Part shown: positions 42,196 to 50,207 of the stretch, in pieces | Position numbering within the stretch: the first letter of the stretch is position 1 | Layout: each line of letters begins with the position of its first letter | From: PALSA-600 sp037142875 | GTDB taxonomy: Bacteria > Actinomycetota > Thermoleophilia > Gaiellales > Gaiellaceae | Direction of reading: 5' to 3' | Length of the DNA stretch: 64,000 nt | Assembly (NCBI GenBank): GCA_037142875.1 | Contig: JBAWZV010000002.1 | Location: forward strand, 124,001 to 188,000 | The notes under the pieces: model-generated | The model's database searches: none | Told to the model about the DNA's origin: nothing | The model's input: the letters and a program-made list of their open reading frames with translations, nothing else | Made by a program: the position numbers and the translations under genes

Positions 42196-43053
42196 GTGGT
42201 GCCGCCCGAGGCCGCCGGCGAACGCCTCGACCGGTTCCTTGCAGGGCACCTCGGCTCCCGTGGTGCGGCGGAGCGCGCCGTCGAGGCAGGGGCGCTTGTC
42301 GACGGGCGGGTTCGACCCAAGAGCTACCGGCTAGAGGGTGGCGAGCACGTCCAGTTGGCCGACGCGCCCGAGGTGCCCCTGGGGGAGCCTGTCGCTCCGC
42401 CACAGATCGTCTGGCAGGACGACCACCTCGCGGTCGTCGACAAGCCAGCCGGCCTCGTCGTACACCCTGGTGCCGGCCACCAGACGGGCACGCTCGTTCA
42501 GGCGCTCGCAGGGATCGTCGGTGGAGGCGAGCCGGAGCGAACCGGCATCGTCCATCGTCTCGACCGCGGCACGTCGGGTCTGCTCGTGGTCGCGCGGTCG
42601 GACGAGGCCCACGCGCGGCTGTCGGCGATGGTCCGAGGGCGAGAGCTTGAGCGCACCTACCTTGCGCTCGTTCGCGGCGCACCACGCTCGAAGGAGGGCC
42701 GGATCGACGCGCCGATCGGACGCGACCGCGGCGACCCGATCCGGGTCTCGCTCGACACGGAGACACCACGGGACGCCATCACGCACTTCGCGGTGACGGA
42801 GCGCTGGGACAGGTACGCGCTGCTCACCGTGCGCCTCGAGACGGGGCGGACACACCAGATTCGCGTGCATCTCGGGGCAATCGGCCTCCCGGTAGCCGGT
42901 GACAGCGTCTACGGGTCGCCGTGCCCGGGTCTCGACCGTCCGTTCCTCCACTCCGCCCGCCTCGCCTTCACCCATCCGTTCACGGGCGACCGCCTCGACC
43001 TAGAGGCGCCGCTTCCCGCTGACCTCCAGGCCGTCCTCGACGCGCTCGGCTAG
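42196..43053 (+). CDS. rluD: RluA/RluD family 23S rRNA pseudouridine synthase
   Basis: 285 residues. N-terminal S4 RNA-binding domain (ERLDRFLAGHLGSRGAAERAV), then the catalytic pseudouridine synthase domain with Asp in HRLDRGTSGLLVVAR and the LETGRTHQIRVHL motif. GTG 42196 is taken as start; a CTG at 42172 overlapping the lspA stop would add eight residues. The gene symbol is by family resemblance; RluC/RluB-type cannot be excluded. Frames further upstream are antisense-like to lspA and are not used. Confidence 0.88.
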   Translation: MVPPEAAGERLDRFLAGHLGSRGAAERAVEAGALVDGRVRPKSYRLEGGEHVQLADAPEVPLGEPVAPPQIVWQDDHLAVVDKPAGLVVHPGAGHQTGTLVQALAGIVGGGEPERTGIVHRLDRGTSGLLVVARSDEAHARLSAMVRGRELERTYLALVRGAPRSKEGRIDAPIGRDRGDPIRVSLDTETPRDAITHFAVTERWDRYALLTVRLETGRTHQIRVHLGAIGLPVAGDSVYGSPCPGLDRPFLHSARLAFTHPFTGDRLDLEAPLPADLQAVLDALG

Positions 43054-43097
43054 CCGAGCGCGCGCCCCGGCAGGGGTCACGGTGTGAGCGTGGCAGG

Positions 43098-43103
43098 TAG
43101 GAT
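43098..43103 (+). promoter_or_regulatory. -10-like TAGGAT of the rpsB leader transcript
   Basis: TAGGAT lies 122 bp upstream of the rpsB ATG, so unlike most neighbours this operon would have a leader of about 115 nt. Confidence 0.45.
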
Positions 43104-43142
43104 GGTCGGGTTCTTCCACCCCTCAACCCGGCGAAGGTACGA

Positions 43143-43178
43143 GGTGGACGGTGGCCGATGCTCGCATCGGTCTCCACC
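43143..43178 (+). promoter_or_regulatory. two-tier hairpin in the rpsB leader
   Basis: Outer stem GGTGGA (43143-43148) with TCCACC (43173-43178), inner stem CCGATG (43155-43160) with CATCGG (43165-43170) closing a CTCG loop. It lies 48 bp before the rpsB ATG. S2 operons are commonly autoregulated by leader RNA structures, so this is a candidate S2-binding element. Confidence 0.5.
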
Positions 43179-43225
43179 GAGACGCCGCCGGTGCATGCAC
43201 CTCACACAACCGAAAGGATCTACCC

Positions 43226-44137
43226 ATGTCAGTTGTCTCCATGAAGGAGCTGCTGGAGGCCGGTGTGCATTTCGGCCACCAGACGCGCCGCTGGAACCCG
43301 AAGATGAAGCGATTCATCTACACGGAGCGCGGCGGGATCTACATCATCGACCTGCAGAAGACGCAGGAGCTCATCGACGAGGCCTACAACTTCGCCCGCG
43401 CGATCTCCGAGCGCGGCGGCTCGATCCTCTTCGTCGGCACCAAGAAGCAGGCGCAGGACGCGATCGCGACCCACGCTGGGCGTGTCGGGATGCCGTACGT
43501 CAGCCACCGCTGGCTCGGCGGACTGCTCACGAACTGGCGCACGATGTCCGACCGGATCCAGCGTCTACATGAGCTCCGCTCGCTCAAGCGCGAGCAGCAG
43601 CTCCACCTGCTTCCGGCCAAGGAGCGCATCGCGATGGAGGGCGAGCTCGAGAAGCTCGAGGCGAATCTGGGCGGTGTCGCCGACATGCGCCGCCAGCCCG
43701 ACGCCGTGTTCATCGTCGACCTCCGCAAGGAGCAGCTCGCCGTCCGTGAGGCTCGGCGTCTCAAGCTCCCGATCATCGCCCTCGTCGACACGAACTGCGA
43801 CCCGGACGAGTCCGACTACGTGATTCCCGGCAACGACGACGCGATCCGCTCGTGCTCGCTGATCATCAAGGCCATCGCCGACGGCATCGAGGCAGGCCGG
43901 CAGAAGGTCACCGGTGCCGAGATGGCAGCAGGGCATGGCAAGGACGACGCCGCCGAGGCTCCGGCCGCTCCGGCGCCAGCCGCTGAGGCTGTCGCAGCAC
44001 CCGAGGCCGAGGCACCCGCAGCTCCTGCGGTCGAGGCGGAGGTTGTCGCCGCCGTCGAGCCCGAGGTTATCGAGGTCGTTGAAGCCGCTGAGGCCGCTGA
44101 GGCCGCGCCCGCGACGGACGTCGAGGAGCAGGCATGA
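43226..44137 (+). CDS. rpsB: 30S ribosomal protein S2
   Basis: 303 residues. The S2 core is intact (LLEAGVHFGHQTRRWNPKMK, ILFVGTKKQAQDAI, YVSHRWLGGLLTNW, LPIIALVDTNCDPD). The last about 75 residues are an Ala/Glu/Pro-rich low-complexity extension (EAPAAPAPAAEAVAAPEAE), seen in several actinobacteria. ATG 43226 behind CGAAAGGATC fixes the start; the upstream frame to 43151 is part of the leader. tsf follows with a 4-bp overlap. Confidence 0.96.
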   Translation: MSVVSMKELLEAGVHFGHQTRRWNPKMKRFIYTERGGIYIIDLQKTQELIDEAYNFARAISERGGSILFVGTKKQAQDAIATHAGRVGMPYVSHRWLGGLLTNWRTMSDRIQRLHELRSLKREQQLHLLPAKERIAMEGELEKLEANLGGVADMRRQPDAVFIVDLRKEQLAVREARRLKLPIIALVDTNCDPDESDYVIPGNDDAIRSCSLIIKAIADGIEAGRQKVTGAEMAAGHGKDDAAEAPAAPAPAAEAVAAPEAEAPAAPAVEAEVVAAVEPEVIEVVEAAEAAEAAPATDVEEQA

Positions 44138-44928
44138 CCGATATCTCGGCAGCAATGGTGAAGCAGCTCCGCGACGCGACGAGCGCCGGAATGATGGATT
44201 GCAAGCGCGCACTTGAGCAGACCGAAGGCGACTTTGACTCCGCGGTCAAGCTGCTGCGTGAGAAGGGGATGGCGTCGGCGGCCAAGCGCGCAGAGCGTGA
44301 GACGACCGAGGGCATCGTCCTTGCGAAGAACGATGACACGACTGCCACGATCGTCGCCGTCGGCTGCGAGACCGAGCCGGTCTCGAAGAACGATGACTTC
44401 CGTGCGTTCGCACAGGATGTGCTCGACGCTGTCCACGCGGGCGGTCCGGATGCGGTTGCTGGTCTCGAGGAGAGTCGGGTCGAGCTCGCCGCGAAGCTCG
44501 GCGAGAACATCCAGGTTGTCGGTGCCAAGCAGATGAAGGCGAGCGACGGCGAGAGCTTCGCGACCTACATCCATCCGCCCGCGAACAAGGTCGGCGTGCT
44601 GATCATGAGCAAGGGTGGTGCAGCGGAGCTTCCCCGCCAGCTTGCGATGCACATCTCGTTTGCCCGGCCGACGTACTCCTCACGCAACGAGGTCTCTCCG
44701 GAGCTCGTCGCCGCCGAGCGGGAGATCCTCCTGAAGCTCGGCGACGTCGCCTCGAAGCCCGAGGAGGTTCGTGAGAAGATGATCGAGGGGATGCTCAACA
44801 AGCGCTTCTATGCAGAGTCGGTGCTCGGCGAGCAGGCCTGGATCCACGACACGGGTCTGAGCGTCTCGAAGGCGCTCGAGCAGGGAGGACTCAAGCTCGT
44901 CGATTACGCCTGGTTCTCGGTCGGCTGA
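44134..44928 (+). CDS. tsf: elongation factor Ts
   Basis: Nucleotide exchange factor for EF-Tu. 264 residues. N-terminal UBA-like domain (AMVKQLRDATSAGMMDCKRAL), the TDFV-like loop SKNDDFRAFAQDVL, and the C-terminal dimerisation subdomain. ATG 44134 overlaps the rpsB stop; its own stop overlaps the pyrH ATG (TGATG). Confidence 0.96.
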   Translation: MTDISAAMVKQLRDATSAGMMDCKRALEQTEGDFDSAVKLLREKGMASAAKRAERETTEGIVLAKNDDTTATIVAVGCETEPVSKNDDFRAFAQDVLDAVHAGGPDAVAGLEESRVELAAKLGENIQVVGAKQMKASDGESFATYIHPPANKVGVLIMSKGGAAELPRQLAMHISFARPTYSSRNEVSPELVAAEREILLKLGDVASKPEEVREKMIEGMLNKRFYAESVLGEQAWIHDTGLSVSKALEQGGLKLVDYAWFSVG

Positions 44929-45692
44929 TGTCGGCCGGCCAGCAGCCGGAAGAGATCGGAGCACCCGCCTTTCGGCGGGTGCTCCTGAAGCTCTCCGGCG
45001 AGGCGCTGATGGGGTCGGCCGAGTACGGCCTCGATCCCGCCACCGTCGATGAGATCGCTCGCGAGCTGATTCGCGTCCAGTCGGTGGGCGTGGAGCTCGC
45101 GCTGGTGATCGGCGGCGGCAACATCTTCCGCGGCATGGCCGCGACGGCGTCCGGCATGGACCGCGCGACCGGCGACTACATGGGGATGCTGGCGACGGTG
45201 TTCAACTCGCTCGCCGTCCAGGAGGCGCTCGAGCGCAACGGCGCCCACACGCGCGTGCTGTCGGCACTCGACGTCCGCGAGGTCTCAGAGCCGTACATCC
45301 GCCGTCGCGCGATCCGCCACCTCGAGAAGGGCCGGATCGTCATCTTCGCGGCCGGTACCGGGAACCCGTACTTCACGACCGACACGGCTGCCGCGCTCCG
45401 CGCGCTCGAGATCGACGCGCAGGCGATCCTGATGGCCAAGAACGGCGTCCGTGGCGTCTTCGACGGCGATCCGCGCACCATGCCCGATGCGGTGTTCCTG
45501 CCGGCACTCACGCATCTCCAGGCGATCGAGCGCGGCCTCAAGGTGATGGATACGACGGCGCTCTCGCTCTGTATGGACAACAACCTGCCGATCCACGTGT
45601 TCGAGCTCGCGCCGGGGAACGTCTCCCGGGTCGTTGCGGGTGAGAGCGTCGGCACGATCATCTCGACACCCACGCAAGGAGGCACCCGATGA
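44928..45692 (+). CDS. pyrH: uridylate kinase
   Basis: UMP to UDP phosphorylation, hexameric amino-acid-kinase fold. 254 residues: FRRVLLKLSGEALMGS, IGGGNIFRGMAATASGMDRA, ALDVREVSEPYIRRRAI and GTGNPYFTTDTAAALRA are all present. The start used is ATG 44928 (overlaps tsf stop). GTG 44979 could also start a protein (VLLKLSGEAL) and lies inside the 3' arm of a strong hairpin, see the separate entry. frr overlaps its stop. Confidence 0.95.
   Translation: MSAGQQPEEIGAPAFRRVLLKLSGEALMGSAEYGLDPATVDEIARELIRVQSVGVELALVIGGGNIFRGMAATASGMDRATGDYMGMLATVFNSLAVQEALERNGAHTRVLSALDVREVSEPYIRRRAIRHLEKGRIVIFAAGTGNPYFTTDTAAALRALEIDAQAILMAKNGVRGVFDGDPRTMPDAVFLPALTHLQAIERGLKVMDTTALSLCMDNNLPIHVFELAPGNVSRVVAGESVGTIISTPTQGGTR
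44958..44985 (+). promoter_or_regulatory. 12-bp hairpin in the pyrH 5' coding region
   Basis: GGAGCACCCGCC (44958-44969), loop TTTC, GGCGGGTGCTCC (44974-44985): a perfect 12-bp stem across codons 11-20 of pyrH. No U-tract follows, so it is not a classical terminator. It may act as attenuator, pause or RNase site between the rpsB-tsf and pyrH-frr parts of the operon, or mask the internal GTG 44979. Confidence 0.6.
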
Positions 45693-46252
45693 CAAGCATC
45701 GATGAGTTTCTCGGGGACGCCCACGATCGGATGCACAAGTCCGTCGAGGCGACGCACGAGCACTTCAACTCGGTCCGCACCGGCCGAGCGTCGGCGGCGC
45801 TGCTCGACCGGATCCAGATCGACTACTACGGCACCCCGAGCCCGGTGAAGAACATCGCGACGATCACGGTTCCCGAGGCTCGGATGCTGATGATTCAGCC
45901 GTTCGACTCCGACTCGGTGAAGCAGATCGAGCGCGCGATCCTCGAGTCCGAGCTCGGTTTGACACCGTCGAGCGACGGCAAGGTGATCCGCCTCGCGATC
46001 CCGCAGCTCACCGAGGAACGCCGCAAGGAGTTCGTCAAGATCGCCCGCACGATGGCGGAGGAAGGGCGCATCTCGGTGCGAAACATCCGCAGGGACGTGA
46101 TGAAGCACCTTGAGGAGCTCGTGAAGAACGGCGACGTCGGCGACGACGAGGAGCGCGCCGCCGAGGCGCGTGTCCAGAAGATCACCGACGAGCATGTGGC
46201 GAAGATCGACGACCTCTTGAAGCACAAAGAGGCCGAGATCATGGAGGTCTAG
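45689..46252 (+). CDS. frr: ribosome recycling factor
   Basis: 187 residues, family length. SIDEFLGDAHDRMHKSVEAT at the N terminus, the RTGRASAALLDRIQIDYYG motif, VPEARMLMIQPFD and RNIRRDVMKHLEELVKNGD. Releases ribosomes after termination with EF-G. ATG 45689 overlaps the pyrH stop, behind a strong AAGGAGG site. Confidence 0.97.
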   Translation: MTSIDEFLGDAHDRMHKSVEATHEHFNSVRTGRASAALLDRIQIDYYGTPSPVKNIATITVPEARMLMIQPFDSDSVKQIERAILESELGLTPSSDGKVIRLAIPQLTEERRKEFVKIARTMAEEGRISVRNIRRDVMKHLEELVKNGDVGDDEERAAEARVQKITDEHVAKIDDLLKHKEAEIMEV

Positions 46253-46324
46253 CCGCGCCATGTCCTCTTCGGCGATGGCCGGTGCCAGGCACCGTAACGA
46301 GTGTGTAACGGGGGCAGCGCCCCG

Positions 46325-47074
46325 ATGAACCTGATCACGCGCATCAGAACCCTTGCGCGTGTGCGGGCAATGCCTGAGCCTGCCCTGCCGGAAGTCGCCG
46401 AGACCGTCGCGATCATCATGGACGGCAACGGCCGCTGGGCACGCCGTCGTGGTCTGCCAACAGCCGTCGGCCACCGAGCCGGCACGCGTGCGCTGCGGCG
46501 CGCAGTCGAGGCCGGCATCGACTTTGGCATTCGCCACATGGTCGTCTACGCGTTCTCGACCGAGAACTGGTCGCGGCCGCAGGACGAGGTCGATGCGCTG
46601 ATGGAGCTCTTCGCCGAGACGATCGAGCGTGAGCTGTCCGTCCTCGCGGAGCAGGGCGTTCGCGTTCGCTTCATCGGCCGCCGCGACCGGGCGCCACAGG
46701 CGCTGCGCGACCGAATGGAGGCGATGGAGGACCGCACCGAGCTGAACACCCGGCTTGGCCTCTGGATCGCGTTCGACTACGGCGGTCGGGCCGAGCTCGT
46801 CGAGGCGACCCGCCGGATCGCCGAGAGCGGCATGGACCCACGCGAGATCGACGAGAACGTCCTCGCCACGAACCTCTACGCGCCCGAGCTTCCCGACCCG
46901 GACCTGCTGATCCGTACAAGCGGCGAGCTGCGCGTCTCGAACTTCATGCTCTGGCAACTCGCCTACGCCGAGCTCGTCTTTGTCGACTGCCTGTGGCCCG
47001 ACTTCGGCGCGAAGGATCTCCGGGCAGCGCTGTCCGAGTACGCCAAGCGGCGTCGCCGGTTCGGCGGCCGATGA
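46325..47074 (+). CDS. uppS: isoprenyl transferase (undecaprenyl diphosphate synthase)
   Basis: Cis-prenyltransferase making the C55 lipid carrier for cell-wall synthesis. 249 residues. The motif VAIIMDGNGRWARRRGLPTAVGH carries the catalytic Asp, with YAFSTENWSRP, LWIAFDYGGRAELVEA and DLLIRTSGELRVSNFMLWQLAYAELVF. ATG 46325 is used; GTG 46301 would add eight non-conserved residues. cdsA overlaps its stop. Confidence 0.95.
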   Translation: MNLITRIRTLARVRAMPEPALPEVAETVAIIMDGNGRWARRRGLPTAVGHRAGTRALRRAVEAGIDFGIRHMVVYAFSTENWSRPQDEVDALMELFAETIERELSVLAEQGVRVRFIGRRDRAPQALRDRMEAMEDRTELNTRLGLWIAFDYGGRAELVEATRRIAESGMDPREIDENVLATNLYAPELPDPDLLIRTSGELRVSNFMLWQLAYAELVFVDCLWPDFGAKDLRAALSEYAKRRRRFGGR

Positions 47075-47868
47075 GCTCGTTTGTCTCTCGGATCGTCGTC
47101 GCCGCCGCTGCGCTCCCGGTCGCTGTCGGCCTCGTCTACCTCGGCGGCTGGTGGACGTTCGGCCTCGCCGCTGTCGCCGCTGTGTTTGCGCTGCACGAGT
47201 TCTGGATTCTCGCGCGGCCGCTGAGCCCGCTCTCACCTGCCGGGTACGTCGGCGGGATCCTCGCGCTCGTCGGTGCGGAGACCTCGGGTGTTGCCTGGAT
47301 GACAGGCGGTGTGCTGAGCGCGTTCCTGCTCGCCTTCGCCCTCAAGGGCATCTCCGACTCGCGTCAGGCAGCGACGACATCGATCTCGGCGACGGTGATG
47401 GGCGCCGTCTGGGTCGGCTGCGGTCTCTCGTTCACGCTCCTGATCCGCGACCTTGGCGACCATGGCCGTCTCGCTGCACTCACCGTCCTCCTAGCGGTGT
47501 GGGCAGGCGACACGCTTGCGTACTTCGGCGGGCGGCTCTTCGGTCGGCATCGCATGGCACCGACGACGTCACCGGGCAAGACGTGGGAGGGCTTCGCCTT
47601 CGGGACGTTCGCAACGGTCTTCGTCACCTTCACCGCGCTCTACGACCAGCACTTCCTCACGATCGCCCAGTCGCTCGTCCTCGGCGCCGTGATCGCAGTC
47701 ACAGCGCCGGTCGGCGACCTGTTCGAGTCGATGCTCAAGCGCGACATGCGCGTGAAGGACACCGGTCGGCTCCTCGGCGGCCACGGCGGCATGCTCGACC
47801 GCATCGACGCAGTCCTGTTCGCGGCACCCGCTGCGTACTTCTGCATCCGGGCCTTCGGGCACGTCTAG
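47071..47868 (+). CDS. cdsA: phosphatidate cytidylyltransferase
   Basis: CDP-diacylglycerol synthesis for phospholipids. 265 residues, about eight membrane helices. The signature is the C-terminal GDLFESMLKRDMRVKDTGRL LGGHGGMLDRIDAVLF block, preceded by WAGDTLAYFGGRLFGRHR. ATG 47071 overlaps the uppS stop. Confidence 0.95.
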   Translation: MSSFVSRIVVAAAALPVAVGLVYLGGWWTFGLAAVAAVFALHEFWILARPLSPLSPAGYVGGILALVGAETSGVAWMTGGVLSAFLLAFALKGISDSRQAATTSISATVMGAVWVGCGLSFTLLIRDLGDHGRLAALTVLLAVWAGDTLAYFGGRLFGRHRMAPTTSPGKTWEGFAFGTFATVFVTFTALYDQHFLTIAQSLVLGAVIAVTAPVGDLFESMLKRDMRVKDTGRLLGGHGGMLDRIDAVLFAAPAAYFCIRAFGHV

Positions 47869-47976
47869 GCGAGCGCTCGCGGCACGGCTGGAGGGCCCCT
47901 GTCTCGCGCGATGCAGCCGGGCGGACACGCACCGGCTAGCCCGGTCGCACGGTAGCTCGCCGGTACCCTGGCACTG

Positions 47977-49005
47977 ATGAAGCGGATCGCCCTGCTCGGC
48001 GCAACGGGTTCGATCGGGCGGCAGGCGATCGAGGTGATCGACGCTCACCCGGGCCTCGAGCTCGTCGCTGCCACCTCCGGTACGACGCCGATCGACGGTC
48101 TGGCGCCGTTGACCCAGACCGGGGGAGACCCGACCGACCTGCTCGAACGCGCGGCACCCGATGTCGTCCTGAACGCCGTGGTCGGCTTCGCGGGGCTCGC
48201 CCCGACGATGTGGGCGCTCGAGCATGGCGTGACGCTCGCGCTGGCGAACAAGGAGAGCCTCGTCGCGGCGGGTGACCTCGCGCTCGCTGCTCAGAGGCGG
48301 GGCGGAGGCGCGATCATTCCGGTCGACAGCGAGCACTCGGCACTGTTCCAGTGCGCGCAGCTCGGCATCCCCGAGAGCATCGTCCTCACCGCAAGCGGAG
48401 GGCCGTTCCGCGGCCGTACCCGCGTCGAGCTTGCCGACGTGACGCCGGAGCAGGCGCTCGCGCATCCCACCTGGTCGATGGGGCCGAAGATCACGATTGA
48501 CTCCGCAACCCTCGCAAACAAGGGGCTCGAGATCATCGAGGCGCACTACCTCTTCGACATCCCGTACCCCCGCATCGAGGTAGTGATCCACCCGTCGTCG
48601 ATCATGCACGGGCTCGTTCGCTTCCGCGACGGCTCGTCCATCGCGCACCTCGGCGTCCCCGACATGCGCGTCCCGATCTCCTACGCGCTGACCTACCCCG
48701 ACCGCTCCGCAACGAGCGTGCCGCCGCTCGAGCTGCGCACCATGGAGTTCCACGAGCCCGACCCGGAGACGTTCCGGATGCTCGCGCTCGCCCGCGAGGC
48801 GGGGGTGAGGGGCGGCAGCTACCCGTGCGTCTACAACGCCGCGAACGAGGTCGCTGTGGGCGCGTTCCTCGCCGGAGGAATCGGGTTCCTCGATATCGCC
48901 ACCGTCGTCGAGGACGTCCTCGACAAGGTCGAGGGCGCCCCGGCCTCCGATCTGGCCGACCTGATCGCGATCGACGCGCACGCCAGAGAGCTCGCCGCCC
49001 GGTGA
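47977..49005 (+). CDS. dxr: 1-deoxy-D-xylulose 5-phosphate reductoisomerase
   Basis: Second step of the MEP isoprenoid pathway, paired with ispG downstream. NADPH fold at RIALLGATGSIGRQAIEVID; catalytic region LANKESLVAAGDL, VDSEHSALFQC and ASGGPFRGRTR; C-terminal NAANEVAVGAFLAGGIGF. 342 residues, about 40 fewer than the family norm, mostly in the first 100 residues. TACCCT at 47964-47969 lies 7 nt before the ATG. rseP overlaps the stop. Confidence 0.94.
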   Translation: MKRIALLGATGSIGRQAIEVIDAHPGLELVAATSGTTPIDGLAPLTQTGGDPTDLLERAAPDVVLNAVVGFAGLAPTMWALEHGVTLALANKESLVAAGDLALAAQRRGGGAIIPVDSEHSALFQCAQLGIPESIVLTASGGPFRGRTRVELADVTPEQALAHPTWSMGPKITIDSATLANKGLEIIEAHYLFDIPYPRIEVVIHPSSIMHGLVRFRDGSSIAHLGVPDMRVPISYALTYPDRSATSVPPLELRTMEFHEPDPETFRMLALAREAGVRGGSYPCVYNAANEVAVGAFLAGGIGFLDIATVVEDVLDKVEGAPASDLADLIAIDAHARELAAR

Positions 49006-50186
49006 GCATCACCGCGGCGATCCTCGGGCTCGCTGTCCTGATCCTCCTGCACGAGGCCGGCCACTTCGTCGCCGCCCGCGCCGTCGGGATGAGGCCGCGC
49101 AAGTTCTACCTCGGGTTTGGGCCGCCGATCGTGAAGACGGTTCGCGGCGGGGTCGAGTACGGCATTGCCGTCTTCCCGCTTGGCGGGTACGTGAAGATCC
49201 CGGGGATGCACCGACCCGCGGCGGGCGGCCTCCGCAAGAGCCTCACCGCGCAGGAGCAGACCGATCTCGACGCCGAGCTCACGACTATCGAGGAGGCGAT
49301 TGAGCGCGGCGACTATGAGGCAGCGCTCGTCCAGTTGCCGGCACTCGAGCCTCGGCTTGCCAAGAACCGGCTGTTCCAGGATCTTGACGGGGCGCTCTCG
49401 CCCGACGCGTACTGGCGCCAGGCGACGTGGAAGCGCATCGTCGTGATCGGTGCTGGGCCGCTGACGAACATCGCGATCGCCATCGCACTTTTCACGACCC
49501 TGCTGATGCTCGGCCAGGTGCAGGCGACACGGATCGTCGACCAGGTGCTCCCGAAGCACCCGGCTGCAAGCGTGGGCCTGCGGGCGGGCGACGCGATCGT
49601 CAGCGTCGACGGCCACGCGATCACACCGCAGACGATCTCGACTCGAATCAACGCGACGCACGGGCGACCGTTCACGATCGTGGTCATGCGCGACCGCAGC
49701 CGCGTCGTCGTCGGCCCGCTGCGCGCCCGGCTGACCGACGGTAGCTACCGGGTCGGCTTCGTCATCCGAGGCGCCCAAGGGCCCGGAAAATCGCTCCCAG
49801 ACGCCGTCGGGAGCGCGTTCCGGGTCGCCGGGCAGGTGACGGCCGACACCGTTACGACGATCGCGCAGCTCTCGGAAGGAAAGGGAACCCGCAACATCTC
49901 GAGCTCCGTCGGGATCGTGAGGGTCACCTCCGATGCCTTCAGGCAGTCGCTCCAGGACTTCTTCGGGGTGATCGGCTTCGTCAGCCTGGCGATCGCACTG
50001 CTCAACCTGCTCCCGATCCTGCCGCTCGACGGCGGTCACATCGTGATGTCGATCCTCGAAGGGGCGCGCGGCCGCGCGTTCTCCCAGCTCGCCTACATTC
50101 GCTACAGCGCCGTCGGGCTGACGTTCTTTGCGCTCCTGCTCTACCTGGGGCTTCGCAACGACCTCTTCGGCGGTGCTGGCGGCTAG
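49002..50186 (+). CDS. rseP: RseP-type site-2 zinc metalloprotease
   Basis: Intramembrane protease. 394 residues from GTG 49002 (overlaps dxr stop). Zinc motif HEAGH (His17, Glu18, His21) in the first helix, LGFGPPIVKT, a PDZ domain around residues 185-250 (VLPKHPAASVGLRAGDAIVSV) and the second metal motif NLLPILPLDGGH. Distinct from typical RseP is a long insertion at residues 65-130. The usual role is anti-sigma or signal-peptide cleavage. Confidence 0.92.
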   Translation: MSITAAILGLAVLILLHEAGHFVAARAVGMRPRKFYLGFGPPIVKTVRGGVEYGIAVFPLGGYVKIPGMHRPAAGGLRKSLTAQEQTDLDAELTTIEEAIERGDYEAALVQLPALEPRLAKNRLFQDLDGALSPDAYWRQATWKRIVVIGAGPLTNIAIAIALFTTLLMLGQVQATRIVDQVLPKHPAASVGLRAGDAIVSVDGHAITPQTISTRINATHGRPFTIVVMRDRSRVVVGPLRARLTDGSYRVGFVIRGAQGPGKSLPDAVGSAFRVAGQVTADTVTTIAQLSEGKGTRNISSSVGIVRVTSDAFRQSLQDFFGVIGFVSLAIALLNLLPILPLDGGHIVMSILEGARGRAFSQLAYIRYSAVGLTFFALLLYLGLRNDLFGGAGG

Positions 50187-50207
50187 CTGCCGTCTAGCAT
50201 GGCCCGC

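Noticed and set aside
45176..47236. Minus-strand frame of 686 codons
   Set aside because: Antisense to pyrH, frr, uppS and cdsA, with no recognisable domain.
47869..47880. Palindrome GCGAGCGCTCGC after cdsA as a terminator
   Set aside because: Self-complementary with no loop and no U-tract; probably chance in GC-rich DNA.
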